Notes: a model not told the origin generated them from the letters alone. Positions 19,987-30,648 are shown, counted from the first letter of the stretch. The stretch: 64,000 bases of DNA from Oryzomicrobium sp. (GCF_021287045.1 NZ_JAJTBG010000007.1:1-64000), one strand, 5' to 3'. Numbers and translations: made by a program.

Positions 19987-20982
19987 ATGTACACCATCGT
20001 CACCGGTGCCGCTGGTTTTGTCGGCGCCAACATCGTCAAGGCGCTCAACGAGCGGGGCGTCACCAACATCCTGGCCGTGGACAACCTGACCAAGGCCGAC
20101 AAGTTCAAGAATCTGGTGGATTGCGAGATCGCCGATTACCTGGACAAGCACGAGTTCATCGAACGCCTCCAGGCCGGCGACTTCGACGGCGACGTGGAGG
20201 CCGTCTTCCACGAGGGGGCCTGCTCCGACACCATGGAGACCGACGGGCGCTACATGATGGAGAACAACTACCGTTACTCCACCATCCTGCTCGACTGGTG
20301 CCAGGATCAGGACGTCCAGTTCCTCTACGCTTCCAGCGCCGCCACCTATGGCGGCAGCAGCGTGTTCCGCGAGGAGCGCCAGTACGAGGCGCCGCTCAAC
20401 GTCTACGGCTACTCCAAGTTCCTGTTCGACCAGGTGGTGCGCCGCCGCCTGCCCGATGCCGGCGCCCAGATCGTCGGCTTCCGCTACTTCAACGTTTACG
20501 GTCCCCGGGAGGACCACAAGGGGCGCATGGCCTCGGTGGCCTTCCATCACTTCCACCAGTACCGAGCCGATCAGAAGGTCAAGCTGTTCGAGGGCTCCCA
20601 CGGCTATGGTCCGGGCGAGCAGCAGCGCGACTTCGTCTACGTCGGCGACGTGGCCAAGGTGAACCTGTGGTTCCTCGACCATCCGAACGTGTCCGGTATC
20701 TTCAACCTCGGCTCCGGCCGCGCCCAGTCGTTCAACGATGTGGCGGTGGCCTCGATCAACGGCGCTCGGGCTCAGGAGAGCCAGCCGGCCATGGCCCTGG
20801 ACGAACTCCGCGCCGCCGGCAAGATCGAATACGTACCCTTCCCGGAGCAACTGAAGGGCAAATACCAGGCCTTTACCCAGGCCGATCTGACCCGCCTGCG
20901 CGAGGCGGGGTACGATGCTCCCTTCGCCACCGTCGAGGAAGGCGTGGCCAACTACGTGAAATGGTTGAGCAGTCGTGTATAA
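19987..20982 (+). CDS. hldD: ADP-L-glycero-D-manno-heptose-6-epimerase
   Basis: 331-residue extended short-chain dehydrogenase. It has the NAD(P) motif GAAGFVGAN, a Y-G-Y-S-K catalytic pair (Tyr/Lys) and FRYFNVYGP. It converts ADP-D,D-heptose to ADP-L,D-heptose, the donor for LPS heptosyltransferases. AGGAG lies 5 nt before the ATG. Its end overlaps cysM by 8 nt. Confidence 0.96.
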   Translation: MYTIVTGAAGFVGANIVKALNERGVTNILAVDNLTKADKFKNLVDCEIADYLDKHEFIERLQAGDFDGDVEAVFHEGACSDTMETDGRYMMENNYRYSTILLDWCQDQDVQFLYASSAATYGGSSVFREERQYEAPLNVYGYSKFLFDQVVRRRLPDAGAQIVGFRYFNVYGPREDHKGRMASVAFHHFHQYRADQKVKLFEGSHGYGPGEQQRDFVYVGDVAKVNLWFLDHPNVSGIFNLGSGRAQSFNDVAVASINGARAQESQPAMALDELRAAGKIEYVPFPEQLKGKYQAFTQADLTRLREAGYDAPFATVEEGVANYVKWLSSRV

Positions 20983-21874
20983 GACCCTAGAGGATTTTGT
21001 CGGCAACACCCCCCTGGTGCGCCTGCAGCGCCTGCCGGGCGCCGAGATCGAGGCCCGCGGCAACGTCATCCTGGCCAAACTGGAAGGCAACAATCCAGCC
21101 GGCTCGGTGAAGGACCGGCCGGCCCTGTCGATGATTGCCCGGGCTGAGACCCGGGGCGCCATCAAGCCGGGCGACACCCTGATCGAGGCCACCTCCGGCA
21201 ACACCGGCATCGCCCTGGCCATGGCCGCCGCCATCCGCGGTTATCGCATGATCCTGATCATGCCGGAGAACCAGAGCCTGGAGCGGCGCCAGACCATGCG
21301 CGCCTACGGGGCCGAGTTGGTGCTCACCCCCAAGGATGGCGGCATGGAGTTGGCCCGGGACGTGGCCGAGAAGATGGTGGCCGAAGGCAAGGGCGTGATG
21401 CTCGACCAGTTCAGCAACCCGGACAATCCAGAGGCCCACTTCCAGGGGACTGGCCCTGAAATCTGGCGCGACACCAACGGTCAGGTGACCCACTTCGTAT
21501 CCAGCATGGGCACCACCGGCACGATCATGGGTACTTCGCGCTTCCTCAAGGCCCAGAACCCGACGATCCAGATCGTTGGCTGCGAGCCGTCCGAGGGTTC
21601 CCAGATCCCCGGCATCCGCAAGTGGCCGGAAGCTTACCTGCCCAGCATCTACGACCGGGCCCGGGTGGACCGGGTCGAGCCCGTCTCCCAGGCCGAGGCC
21701 GAGGACATGACCCGGCGCCTGGCGCGGGAAGAGGGCATCTTCGCCGGCATCTCCTCCGGCGGCGCCATGGCCGTGGCCCTGCGCATCGCCAGGGAGGTGG
21801 ACAACGCCACCATCGTTACCGTCGTCTGCGACCGGGGCGACCGCTACCTGTCCACCGGCGTTTTTCCGGCCTGA
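20975..21874 (+). CDS. cysM: Cysteine synthase B (O-acetylserine sulfhydrylase)
   Basis: 299-residue PLP enzyme that makes cysteine from O-acetylserine and sulfide or thiosulfate. The PLP lysine is in GSVKDRPA, and the serine-binding loop [10 protein letters not shown] and the C-terminal S-S-G-G region are intact. It has the CysM length without a long C-terminal tail. The start is GTG at 20975 inside the hldD end, so translation is coupled to the heptose gene. The same placement is seen in several betaproteobacteria. Confidence 0.94.
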   Translation: MYKTLEDFVGNTPLVRLQRLPGAEIEARGNVILAKLEGNNPAGSVKDRPALSMIARAETRGAIKPGDTLIEATSGNTGIALAMAAAIRGYRMILIMPENQSLERRQTMRAYGAELVLTPKDGGMELARDVAEKMVAEGKGVMLDQFSNPDNPEAHFQGTGPEIWRDTNGQVTHFVSSMGTTGTIMGTSRFLKAQNPTIQIVGCEPSEGSQIPGIRKWPEAYLPSIYDRARVDRVEPVSQAEAEDMTRRLAREEGIFAGISSGGAMAVALRIAREVDNATIVTVVCDRGDRYLSTGVFPA

Positions 21875-21885
21875 GGTAAGGGTTC

Positions 21886-22692
21886 GTGAAGTCTTCCGTT
21901 CCGCCGGTGCTGGTTTTCGACATCGAGACCATTCCCGACGTGGCCGGCTACCGCCGGCTCCACGACCTGTCGAACGACCTGTCCGACGACGAGGTGGCCG
22001 AGCTTGCCTTCGCCAAGCGGCGGGCCAGCCACGGCAACGATTTCCTGCCCCTGCACCTGCAGCGGGTGGCGACGATCTCCTGCGTGCTGCGCCTGGGTAA
22101 CGAGTTCCGCGTGTGGTCCCTGTCCGAGCCGGAGCAGGGCGAGGGCGAGATCATTCAGCGCTTCTACGACGGCATCGAGAAGTTCACACCCCAGATCGTT
22201 TCCTGGAACGGCGGCGGCTTCGATCTGCCGGTGCTGCACTACCGAGGCATGGTGCATGGCGTGTCGGCGCCGCGCTACTGGGACCTGGGCGACGGCGACT
22301 ACGCCGATTCCCGGGACTTCAAGTGGAACAACTACATCAGCCGCTACCACACCCGGCATCTGGACCTGATGGACCTGCTGGCCCTCTACCAGCCCCGGGC
22401 CAACGCGCCACTGGACGAATTGGCCAAACTGATGGGCTTTCCCGGCAAGCTGGGCATGGACGGCGGCAAGGTGTGGGATGCCTGGAAGGACGGCAAGATT
22501 GGCGAAATCCGCGACTACTGCGAAACCGACGTGGTGAACACCTACCTGGTGTTCACCCAGTTCCGCCTGCTGCGCGGCGAGATTTCGCGCCAGACCAGGG
22601 ACGAGGAGGTGGCTTTCGTGCGTACCCAGCTGGAGGCTCTGAACAAGCCCCACTGGCGTGAATTCCTCGCGGCCTGGCCGGCGGAAAAGTGA
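21886..22692 (+). CDS. Predicted 3'-5' exonuclease, PolB-like
   Basis: 268-residue protein of the predicted PolB-like exonuclease family (DEDD fold). The first acidic motif is FDIETIPD near residue 10, a second acidic region is around SWNGGGFDLPVL, and the third is in the C-D-V-x-N-T segment near 212. The family likely degrades single-stranded DNA 3' to 5', but its in vivo role is not established. The start is GTG at 21886 with AGGTAAGG ahead of it, 11 nt after cysM. Confidence 0.88.
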   Translation: MKSSVPPVLVFDIETIPDVAGYRRLHDLSNDLSDDEVAELAFAKRRASHGNDFLPLHLQRVATISCVLRLGNEFRVWSLSEPEQGEGEIIQRFYDGIEKFTPQIVSWNGGGFDLPVLHYRGMVHGVSAPRYWDLGDGDYADSRDFKWNNYISRYHTRHLDLMDLLALYQPRANAPLDELAKLMGFPGKLGMDGGKVWDAWKDGKIGEIRDYCETDVVNTYLVFTQFRLLRGEISRQTRDEEVAFVRTQLEALNKPHWREFLAAWPAEK

Positions 22693-22719
22693 AAAAAACG
22701 AGAAAAATCGAAATCCGGC

Positions 22720-22747
22720 TTGCGCAAGCCTAAAAGTTAGATATAAT
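22720..22747 (+). promoter_or_regulatory. Sigma-70-type promoter for tRNA-Val
   Basis: TTGCGC (22720-22725), a 16-bp spacer and a perfect TATAAT (22742-22747). A GC-rich discriminator GCGC follows, as is usual for stringently controlled tRNA promoters. The tRNA starts 13 nt after the -10 box. Confidence 0.75.
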
Positions 22748-22759
22748 GCGCACCTCTTT

Positions 22760-22836
22760 AGGCGCGTAGCTCAGTTGGTTAGAGCACCACCTTGACATGG
22801 TGGGGGTCGTTGGTTCGAATCCAATCGCGCCTACCA
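22760..22836 (+). tRNA. tRNA-Val (anticodon GAC)
   Basis: 77 nt with encoded CCA. The acceptor strand AGGCGCG pairs with CGCGCCT. The D stem is GCTC/GAGC, the anticodon stem CCACC/GGTGG encloses TTGACAT (GAC anticodon), and the T arm GTTGG-TTCGAAT-CCAAT is regular. Confidence 0.97.
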
Positions 22837-22842
22837 GAATTC

Positions 22843-22930
22843 TTCAGGCGAAAGAAAATGTTCTTCCGAACTACCCAGGCCAAAACGTTTCGTTAATGGT
22901 CGAGTTCGCCTGAAACCTGGTAGCAGGTTT
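22843..22930 (+). other. Structured spacer between tRNA-Val and thrS
   Basis: Two perfect inverted repeats precede the terminator at 22937-22970. TTCAGGCGAA (22843-22852) pairs with TTCGCCTGAA (22905-22914). AAACCTG (22913-22919) pairs with CAGGTTT (22924-22930) around a GTAG loop. Together with the terminator they could form a stable RNA released from the tRNA-Val transcript, or a thrS leader. No open frame of note is present. Confidence 0.5.
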
Positions 22931-22936
22931 GTGAAA

Positions 22937-22970
22937 ATAAAAAAGTGCGGCTTAGACCGCACTTTTTTTT
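22937..22970 (+). terminator. Intrinsic terminator before thrS
   Basis: Stem AAAAGTGCGG paired with CCGCACTTTT, 6-nt loop, followed by an uninterrupted run of T. It ends transcription from the tRNA-Val promoter 30 nt upstream of thrS, or attenuates read-through into it. Confidence 0.85.
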
Positions 22971-22999
22971 TGCCGATTTTTTGAGTGAGGTCGGAAAAG

Positions 23000-24931
23000 A
23001 TGTCCAGCGCCGTGGTGAACGTGCAGTTGCCCGACGGCTCCGTGCGGAGCTTCGATAAACCCGTGAGCGTGGCCGAGGTGGCCGCCTCCATTGGTGCCGG
23101 GCTGGCCCGTGCGGCACTGGCCGGCAAGGTCGACGGCAAGCTGGTGGATACCTCCTTCGTCATCGACCGCGATGCCAGCCTGGCCATCGTCACCGACAAG
23201 GATGCGGACGGCCTGGAGGTCATCCGCCACTCCACCGCCCACCTGCTCGCCTACGCGGTCAAGGAGCTGTTCCCCGAGGCCCAGGTGACCATCGGTCCGG
23301 TCATCGACAACGGCTTTTACTACGACTTCGCCTATACCCGTCCCTTTACCCCGGAAGATCTGGAAGCCATCGAGAAGAAGATGGCCGAACTGGCCAAGCG
23401 CGACATTCCCGTGTCCCGCGAAGTCTGGTCCCGGGACGAGGCGGTCAAGTTCTTCCTCGGCCAGGGCGAAAAGTACAAGGCCGAACTGATCGAGGCCATC
23501 CCTGCTGACCAGGAAGTGTCCCTGTACCGGGAAGGCGATTTCGTCGACCTGTGCCGCGGCCCCCACGTGCCCTCCACCGGCAAGCTCAAAGTCTTCAAGC
23601 TGATGAAGGTGGCCGGCGCCTACTGGCGCGGCGATGCCAAGAACGAGATGCTGCAGCGCATCTACGGCACCGCCTGGGCCAAGAAGGATGAGCAGGACGC
23701 CTACCTGCACATGCTCGAAGAGGCGGAAAAGCGCGACCACCGCCGCCTGGGCAAACAGCTCGACCTGTTCCACATGCAGGAAGAGGCGCCGGGCATGGTG
23801 TTCTGGCACCCCAAGGGCTGGGCCATCTGGCAGGAAATCGAGCAGTACATGCGCAACGTGTACCGGGACAACGGCTACCAGGAAATCCGCTGCCCGCAAA
23901 TTCTCGACCGCACCCTGTGGGAAAAGTCCGGTCACTGGGAGCACTACAAGAACAACATGTTCACCACCGAGTCGGAGAAGCGCGACTACGCCATCAAGCC
24001 GATGAACTGCCCGGGGCACATCCAGGTGTTCAACTCCGACCTGCGCTCCTACCGGGATCTGCCCCTACGTTACGGCGAGTTTGGCTCCTGCCACCGCAAC
24101 GAGGCTTCTGGCGCCCTGCATGGCCTGATGCGGGTGCGCGGCTTCGTCCAGGACGATGGCCACATCTTCTGCACCGAGGACCAGATCGAGTCTGAGGTGA
24201 CCGCCTTCAACGCTCTGGTGAAGAAGGTGTACGCCGACTTCGGCTTCCATCACGTGGCGGTCAAGCTGGCCCTGCGCCCGGACGGCCGGGTGGGTTCCGA
24301 CGAAATCTGGGACAAGGCCGAAGAGGCCCTGCGCGCCGGCCTGAAGGTCTCCGGGCTGGAGTGGGAAGAGCTGCCTGGCGAGGGCGCCTTCTACGGCCCC
24401 AAGATCGAGTTCCACATCAAGGACGCCATCGGCCGTTCCTGGCAGTGCGGCACTATGCAGGTGGATTTCTCCATGCCGGGCCGCCTGGGTGCGGAATACG
24501 TGGCGGCGGACAATACCCGCAAAGTGCCCGTCATGCTGCACCGCGCCATCCTGGGGTCCCTGGAGCGCTTCATCGGCATCCTGGTGGAAAACTACTCAGG
24601 TGCGCTGCCCCTGTGGTTGGCGCCGATCCAGTCGGTGGTGTTGAACATTTCCGAAAAACAGGCCGATTACGCCGAGGAAGTGGTCAAAACCCTGCGCCAG
24701 GCGGGCGTCCGGGCAGAGGCGGATTTGCGGAATGAGAAAATTACCTATAAAATTCGCGAGCATAGCGTGAATCACCGCCAACCCTATCAGCTCATCGTGG
24801 GCGACAAGGAAAAGGCGGAACGCATGGTGGCCGTGCGAATTCGCGGCGGCCAGGACCTCGGGCAGTTGCCCTTGAACGTTCTGGTGGAGCGACTCCGGGA
24901 GGAGATCGCGTCGCGAAAGGGCACGGCTTAG
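23000..24931 (+). CDS. thrS: Threonyl-tRNA synthetase
   Basis: 643-residue class II synthetase. In order it has a TGS domain (about 1-62), the second additional editing-type domain with HSTAHLLA at about 75 and the C-R-G-P-H zinc-like motif near 183, the catalytic core with N-C-P-G-H and F-R-x-E type motifs, and a C-terminal anticodon-binding domain. The ATG at 23000 follows GAGG. It heads the thrS-infC-rpmI-rplT translation operon. Confidence 0.97.
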   Translation: MSSAVVNVQLPDGSVRSFDKPVSVAEVAASIGAGLARAALAGKVDGKLVDTSFVIDRDASLAIVTDKDADGLEVIRHSTAHLLAYAVKELFPEAQVTIGPVIDNGFYYDFAYTRPFTPEDLEAIEKKMAELAKRDIPVSREVWSRDEAVKFFLGQGEKYKAELIEAIPADQEVSLYREGDFVDLCRGPHVPSTGKLKVFKLMKVAGAYWRGDAKNEMLQRIYGTAWAKKDEQDAYLHMLEEAEKRDHRRLGKQLDLFHMQEEAPGMVFWHPKGWAIWQEIEQYMRNVYRDNGYQEIRCPQILDRTLWEKSGHWEHYKNNMFTTESEKRDYAIKPMNCPGHIQVFNSDLRSYRDLPLRYGEFGSCHRNEASGALHGLMRVRGFVQDDGHIFCTEDQIESEVTAFNALVKKVYADFGFHHVAVKLALRPDGRVGSDEIWDKAEEALRAGLKVSGLEWEELPGEGAFYGPKIEFHIKDAIGRSWQCGTMQVDFSMPGRLGAEYVAADNTRKVPVMLHRAILGSLERFIGILVENYSGALPLWLAPIQSVVLNISEKQADYAEEVVKTLRQAGVRAEADLRNEKITYKIREHSVNHRQPYQLIVGDKEKAERMVAVRIRGGQDLGQLPLNVLVERLREEIASRKGTA

Positions 24932-24937
24932 TTTTTG

Positions 24938-24956
24938 CCCCCGCAGAAAGCGGGGG
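24938..24956 (+). other. Short hairpin between thrS and infC
   Basis: CCCCCGC paired with GCGGGGG, 5-nt loop, lying 7 nt past the thrS stop and 21 nt before the infC start. No T run follows, so it is not a terminator. It could be a processing or translation-control element of infC. Confidence 0.5.
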
Positions 24957-24977
24957 AAGACTTTCGGAGCGAGAGCC

Positions 24978-25499
24978 ATAGCACTCAACAAGAGTCACCG
25001 CATCGGCCATGAGATCAATGTCCCGGAAATCCGGTTGATCGGCGAAGATGGGGAGCAACTGGGGGTTGTCACTACCCGCAACGCAATGCAGATGGCCGAT
25101 GAGGCTGGTCTTGAACTGGTGGAAATCGCCCCCCTGGCGAAGCCACCCGTGTGCCGGATCATGGATTACGGCAAGTTCAAGTACCAGGAGGCGAAGAAGG
25201 CGCACGAGGCCAAGCTGAAGCAGAAGCAGGTGCAGGTGAAGGAAATCAAGATCCGTCCCGGCACCGACGAGAACGACTACCAGATCAAGCTGCGCAACAT
25301 GGTCCGGTTCCTGCAGGAAGGGGACAAGGTCAAAGTGACGCTGCGTTTCCGGGGGCGCGAAATGGCCCACCAGGAAATCGGTATGCGCCAGCTGGAGCGG
25401 TTCAAGGCCGACGTGGACGAGTATGCCCAGGTCGAGCAGATGCCCAAGATGGAAGGGCGCCAGATGGTGATGATGCTGGCGCCGGTCAAGAAGAAATAA
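24978..25499 (+). CDS. infC: Translation initiation factor IF-3, AUA start
   Basis: 173 residues when started at the ATA at 24978, which matches the normal IF-3 length and puts the conserved [19 protein letters not shown] at its usual distance from the N terminus. GGAG lies 8 nt upstream. No ATG, GTG or TTG occurs in frame between the thrS stop and the conserved region; the first TTG (25035) is inside the conserved block and would delete its start. IF-3 discriminates against non-canonical initiation codons, and infC genes commonly use AUU, AUC or AUA for autoregulation. The C-terminal domain, with the [15 protein letters not shown] region, is intact. Confidence 0.93.
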   Translation: MALNKSHRIGHEINVPEIRLIGEDGEQLGVVTTRNAMQMADEAGLELVEIAPLAKPPVCRIMDYGKFKYQEAKKAHEAKLKQKQVQVKEIKIRPGTDENDYQIKLRNMVRFLQEGDKVKVTLRFRGREMAHQEIGMRQLERFKADVDEYAQVEQMPKMEGRQMVMMLAPVKKK

Positions 25500-25616
25500 G
25501 CCCTTCTCGACCATGCAGGATCGGCCCCGGAGCATTGGGGCCTACAAGTGCCTGATAGGCTAGAAAGCGCTCCCGTCGGGGGCCGCCTGGCAGGCATCAA
25601 ATAATGGAGCATTAAC

Positions 25617-25814
25617 ATGCCCAAGATGAAGACGAAGAGCGGCGCCAAGAAGCGCTTCAAGGTCCGCTCGAGCGGGAGTATCAAGCGTTCCCAGGCGTTC
25701 AAGCGCCACATCCTGACCAAGAAGACCACCAAGTCCAAGCGCCAGCTGCGCGGGATGTGCCAGGTGCACGATTCCGATACGGCCCAGGTGCGGTCGATGA
25801 TGCCCTACGCCTAA
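25617..25814 (+). CDS. rpmI: 50S ribosomal protein L35
   Basis: 65-residue basic protein starting [16 protein letters not shown], typical of L35. GGAG lies 8 nt before the ATG. The 117-nt gap after infC is longer than other gaps in this operon and contains short GC-rich complementary segments. In E. coli L20 represses rpmI-rplT translation, so a leader operator is possible but not demonstrated here. Confidence 0.97.
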   Translation: MPKMKTKSGAKKRFKVRSSGSIKRSQAFKRHILTKKTTKSKRQLRGMCQVHDSDTAQVRSMMPYA

Positions 25815-25831
25815 GCTAAGGAGAACGAAAG

Positions 25832-26191
25832 ATGCCCCGAGTCAAACGTGGTGTGACGGCCCGCGCCCGTCACAAGAAGGTCCTGGCCCAAGCCAAGGGT
25901 TATCGCGGTCGCCGCAAGAACGTATACCGCGTTGCCAAGCAAGCGGTGATGAAGGCCGGTCAGTACGCCTACCGCGACCGTCGTCAGCGCAAGCGTCAGT
26001 TCCGTGCTCTGTGGATCGCCCGTATCAACGCGGCTGCCCGTGAAGTCGGCCTGAAGTACAGCACCTTCATGAACGGCCTGAAGAAGGCGCAGATCGAAGT
26101 GGACCGCAAGGTTCTCGCTGATCTGGCAGTCTTCGACAAGGCGGCGTTTGCCCAACTGGCCAACCAGGCCAAGGCGAGCCTCGCTGCCTGA
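25832..26191 (+). CDS. rplT: 50S ribosomal protein L20
   Basis: 119 residues with the [16 protein letters not shown] start and basic N-terminal helix of L20, which binds 23S rRNA early in assembly. AAGGAG lies 8 nt upstream of the ATG. It follows rpmI after 17 nt, and a terminator comes after it, separating it from pheS. Confidence 0.98.
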   Translation: MPRVKRGVTARARHKKVLAQAKGYRGRRKNVYRVAKQAVMKAGQYAYRDRRQRKRQFRALWIARINAAAREVGLKYSTFMNGLKKAQIEVDRKVLADLAVFDKAAFAQLANQAKASLAA

Positions 26192-26207
26192 CCCGCAAGG
26201 GAACCCG

Positions 26208-26236
26208 AAAAGGAGGCGTAAGCCTCCTTTTTTTTC
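26208..26236 (+). terminator. Intrinsic terminator after rplT
   Basis: Stem AAAGGAGGC/GCCTCCTTT with a 4-nt loop and a T run. It ends or reduces the thrS-rplT transcript 17 nt after the rplT stop. Whether pheST is read through it cannot be told from sequence. Confidence 0.85.
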
Positions 26237-26309
26237 TGCTGTCGTCCGTCCTGCCGCCCCGCCGGCCCTGAGCCCCGACAAGTCTCAACAGCCTCACCGT
26301 TCTGTCTAG

Positions 26310-27365
<1,056 letters not shown>

Positions 27366-27443
27366 TTCCGGTTTTGACCCCGACTCGCTGACCGTTTCAC
27401 GCTCGATCGCCCATCGCGCCACTCCCGAATATCCCGAGGTCGT

Positions 27444-29810
27444 ATGAAATTCTCCGAATCCTGGCTGCGCAGCCTCGTCAACCCGGCGCTCGACACCGCC
27501 GCCCTGTCCCATCTGCTGACCATGGCCGGTCTCGAGGTCGAAGAACTCGATCCGGTGGCGCCGCCGTTCACCCAGGTGGTGGTGGCCCAGGTCAAGGAAG
27601 TGGTCAAGCACCCAGATGCCGACCGTCTCAACGTCTGCCAGGTGGACATCGGCGGCACCGTCCAGCAGATCGTCTGCGGCGCGCCCAACGTGGCCGTTGG
27701 CCTCAAGGTGCCCTGCGCCCTGCCCGGCGCCGTGCTGCCCGGCGACTTCACCATCAAGGTAGCCAAGGTGCGCGGCATCGAATCCTCCGGCATGCTCTGT
27801 TCGGCCAAGGAACTGGGCATCGCCGAAGAGTCCTCCGGCTTGCTGGTGCTGCCCGACGACGCTCCGGTAGGGACGGCTATCCGCCAGTATCTGGATCTGG
27901 ACGACCAGTGCTTTACCCTCAAGCTCACCCCCAACCGGGCCGACTGCCTGTCCCTGAGCGGCATCGCCCGGGAAGTGGCGGCCCTGACCACCACTCCGGC
28001 GCGCCTGCCGGAAGTGGCTTCGGTGCCGGCGACCATCGTCGACCGTCGTGCGGTAGCGCTGGACGCCCCGTCGGCTTGTCCGCGCTACTGCGGGCGGATC
28101 ATCCGCGGCGTGAACGCCAAGGCGCCGACGCCGGCCTGGATGGTGCGCCGCCTGGAACGCAGCGGCATCCGCTCCATCTCGGTCCTGGTGGACATCACCA
28201 ACTACGTCATGCTCGAACTGGGTCAGCCCCTGCATGCTTTCGACGATGCCAAGCTTGCCGGCACGGTCCGTGCACGCATGGCCAAGGCAGGTGAGCAGCT
28301 GGAAATCCTCAACGGTCAGACCCTGACCCTGGCCGACGACGTGCTGGTTATCGCCGACGACGCCAAGGCCCTGGCCGTGGCCGGCATCATGGGCGGCGAA
28401 GAGTCCGGCATCACCCTGGAAACCACCGACCTGTTCCTGGAATCGGCCTTCTTCGCGCCAGCGGCCATCGCCGGCCGGGCGCGCCGCTACGGCTTCTCGT
28501 CGGATGCCTCCCACCGCTTCGAGCGGGGCGTGGATTTCAACTTGGCGCCCCGGGCCATCGAGCGGGCGACCCAACTGGTGCTCGAACTGTGCGGCGGCCA
28601 GGCCGGGCCAGTGGAAGAGGCGTGCGCCGAACTGCCCCGGCGCGCCCCGGTGCGCTTGCGCCCGACCCGGGTGGCCAAGGTGCTGGGCATCGATCTGGCC
28701 CCGGCGGACGTCGCCCGTCACTTGGCCAATATGGGTCTTGAGGTCCTCGAAGAGGGCGGTGATTTCGTCGTCACGCCCCCGTCCTACCGTTTTGACATCG
28801 AGATCGAGGAAGATCTGATCGAGGAAGTGGCGCGCCTGCACGGCTACGACAACATTCCCTCGCCGGCGCCTCAGGGCAGCTTGGCCATGCTTTCCGTCAC
28901 CGAAGACCGCCGCCCGGTGGCGACGGTCAGGCATCTCCTGGCCAGCCGCGGTTACCAGGAAGTGGTGAACTTCGCCTTCGTCGAAGAAAGTTGGGAGGCT
29001 GATTTCGCCGCCAACACCACGCCGATCCGCCTCGCCAACCCCATCGCCAGCCAGCTGGCGGTGATGCGCACCACCCTGATCGCCGGGCTGGTAGAGAATC
29101 TCGCCACCAACCTCAAGCGCAAGCAGAGTAGGGTGCGCCTGTTCGAAACCGGCCGCTGCTTCTGGCGCGATGCCGGCGAACCGACCGGCTTCCGCCAGCC
29201 CTGGAAGCTGGCCGGTCTGGCCTACGGTGGCGCCTTGGCCGAGCAGTGGGGAGCTCCGGCGCGTCAGGTGGATTTCTACGACGTCAAGGCCGACCTGGAA
29301 TTCCTGCTCCAGCCGTTGTCCGTCCGTTTCGAAAAGGCCGTCCATCCCGCCCTGCACCCCGGCCGCTCTGCCCGCGTCCTGATCAACGATCGGGAAATCG
29401 GCGTTCTGGGCGAACTTCACCCGGAATGGGCGCAAAAGTACGATTTGCCGCTGGCGCCCGTGGTGTTCGAACTGGATCTCGATCCGCTCACCGCAGCCCG
29501 TCTGCCCCAGTTCGCCGAGGTTTCCAAGTACCAGGCAGTGGTGCGCGACCTGGCGGTGGTGCTGTCGATCGATACACCATTTGCCCAGGTGATGGCGGCC
29601 TTGAACCAGGGCCGTCCGGCCATCGTCCAGGACGTCCAGCTGTTCGACGTGTACACCGGGAAAGGGGTCGGCGAAGGGGAAAAAAGCCTTGCATTCCGTA
29701 TAGTTATGCAAGATACTCAAAAAACTTTGCAGGATGCGGAGGTGGATGCCGCATTCGCCCAGTTGCTTGCTGCGCTGGAACGCGAGGTCGGGGCAAAACT
29801 CCGCGCCTAA
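27444..29810 (+). CDS. pheT: Phenylalanyl-tRNA synthetase beta subunit
   Basis: 788 residues. It has the N-terminal EMAP/OB-like tRNA-binding domain (VVVAQVKEV-H-P-D-A-D-R-L, about 40-150), B3/B4 editing domain, B5 domains, catalytic-like core and C-terminal ferredoxin-like anticodon domain (about 700-788). GAGGT precedes the ATG. ihfA follows after 12 nt. Confidence 0.98.
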   Translation: MKFSESWLRSLVNPALDTAALSHLLTMAGLEVEELDPVAPPFTQVVVAQVKEVVKHPDADRLNVCQVDIGGTVQQIVCGAPNVAVGLKVPCALPGAVLPGDFTIKVAKVRGIESSGMLCSAKELGIAEESSGLLVLPDDAPVGTAIRQYLDLDDQCFTLKLTPNRADCLSLSGIAREVAALTTTPARLPEVASVPATIVDRRAVALDAPSACPRYCGRIIRGVNAKAPTPAWMVRRLERSGIRSISVLVDITNYVMLELGQPLHAFDDAKLAGTVRARMAKAGEQLEILNGQTLTLADDVLVIADDAKALAVAGIMGGEESGITLETTDLFLESAFFAPAAIAGRARRYGFSSDASHRFERGVDFNLAPRAIERATQLVLELCGGQAGPVEEACAELPRRAPVRLRPTRVAKVLGIDLAPADVARHLANMGLEVLEEGGDFVVTPPSYRFDIEIEEDLIEEVARLHGYDNIPSPAPQGSLAMLSVTEDRRPVATVRHLLASRGYQEVVNFAFVEESWEADFAANTTPIRLANPIASQLAVMRTTLIAGLVENLATNLKRKQSRVRLFETGRCFWRDAGEPTGFRQPWKLAGLAYGGALAEQWGAPARQVDFYDVKADLEFLLQPLSVRFEKAVHPALHPGRSARVLINDREIGVLGELHPEWAQKYDLPLAPVVFELDLDPLTAARLPQFAEVSKYQAVVRDLAVVLSIDTPFAQVMAALNQGRPAIVQDVQLFDVYTGKGVGEGEKSLAFRIVMQDTQKTLQDAEVDAAFAQLLAALEREVGAKLRA

Positions 29811-29822
29811 TCAGGGAAGTTC

Positions 29823-30128
29823 ATGTCGACGCTCACAAAAGCAGAACTCGCCGACCTTCTGTTCGAAAAGGTCGGCCTCAACAAACGCGAAGCCAAGGAC
29901 ATGGTCGAGGCTTTCTTCGAGGAAATCCGCGACGCCCTGGAGCGCGGCGAAGGGGTCAAGTTGTCCGGTTTCGGCAACTTCCAGCTGCGCGACAAACCCC
30001 AGCGTCCCGGGCGCAACCCCAAGACCGGCGAAGAAATCCCCATTTCGGCACGGCGCGTGGTGACCTTCCATGCCAGCCAGAAACTGAAGGGCGAAGTGGA
30101 GCAGTCCTACGATGGAAACGAATCCTAA
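29823..30128 (+). CDS. ihfA: Integration host factor subunit alpha
   Basis: 101-residue DNABII protein. It has the [20 protein letters not shown] start, the [13 protein letters not shown] arm region and [12 protein letters not shown]. It dimerises with IhfB (15694-15978). It is located after pheT as in most proteobacteria. The last 17 nt overlap the following MerR-type gene. Confidence 0.97.
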   Translation: MSTLTKAELADLLFEKVGLNKREAKDMVEAFFEEIRDALERGEGVKLSGFGNFQLRDKPQRPGRNPKTGEEIPISARRVVTFHASQKLKGEVEQSYDGNES

Positions 30129-30465
30129 GTCCGTGAGCCAGGACGACCTGCCGCCGATCCCGGCCAAGCGCTATTTCACCATCGGCGAAGTCAGCGAGTT
30201 GTGTGGGGTGAAGCCTCACGTGCTGCGCTACTGGGAGCAGGAATTCACCCAGCTCAAGCCGGTCAAGCGGCGGGGCAACCGGCGCTACTATCAGCACCAC
30301 GAAGTACTGCTGGTGCGCCGCATCCGCGAGCTGCTCTACAACCAAGGTTTCACCATCAGCGGTGCACGCCACCGTCTGGAAGAGGGTGACGAGCCCGCGT
30401 CCGGCCTGTCTCCGGCCGCCTTGCGGCAGGAGTTGGGCGTGGTTCTCGAACTGCTGCAAGTTTAA
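30112..30465 (+). CDS. MerR-family transcriptional regulator
   Basis: 117 residues with an N-terminal MerR winged helix-turn-helix (about residues 18-88: [25 protein letters not shown], shortened here in the family pattern I-G-E-V/L-R-Y-W-E). The effector part is very short and has no cysteine metal site, so no ligand can be assigned. Overlapping position after ihfA is conserved in many beta- and gammaproteobacteria. The ATG at 30112 lies 17 nt inside ihfA, so expression is probably coupled. Confidence 0.88.
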   Translation: METNPKSVSQDDLPPIPAKRYFTIGEVSELCGVKPHVLRYWEQEFTQLKPVKRRGNRRYYQHHEVLLVRRIRELLYNQGFTISGARHRLEEGDEPASGLSPAALRQELGVVLELLQV

Positions 30466-30490
30466 GAAATCGGCGATAACGAAGAAAAAG

Positions 30491-30518
30491 ATGCACAACG
30501 CCGGATTTTTGATATAAT
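30491..30518 (+). promoter_or_regulatory. Promoter for tRNA-Pro
   Basis: A perfect TATAAT at 30513-30518 with a GC-rich discriminator (GCGCTC) 11 nt before the tRNA. The best -35 is ATGCAC (30491-30496) at 16-bp spacing, a weak match, so the -10 is the reliable part. Confidence 0.6.
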
Positions 30519-30528
30519 GCGCTCTGTG

Positions 30529-30606
<78 letters not shown>

Positions 30607-30616
30607 AAGAAAACGG

Positions 30617-30648
30617 AAAAGCCCGGTGAGCAATCACCGGGCTTTTTT
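30617..30648 (+). terminator. Intrinsic terminator after tRNA-Pro
   Basis: Stem AAAAGCCCGGTGA paired with TCACCGGGCTTTT, 4-nt loop, followed by T residues, 11 nt after the tRNA 3' end. Confidence 0.9.
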
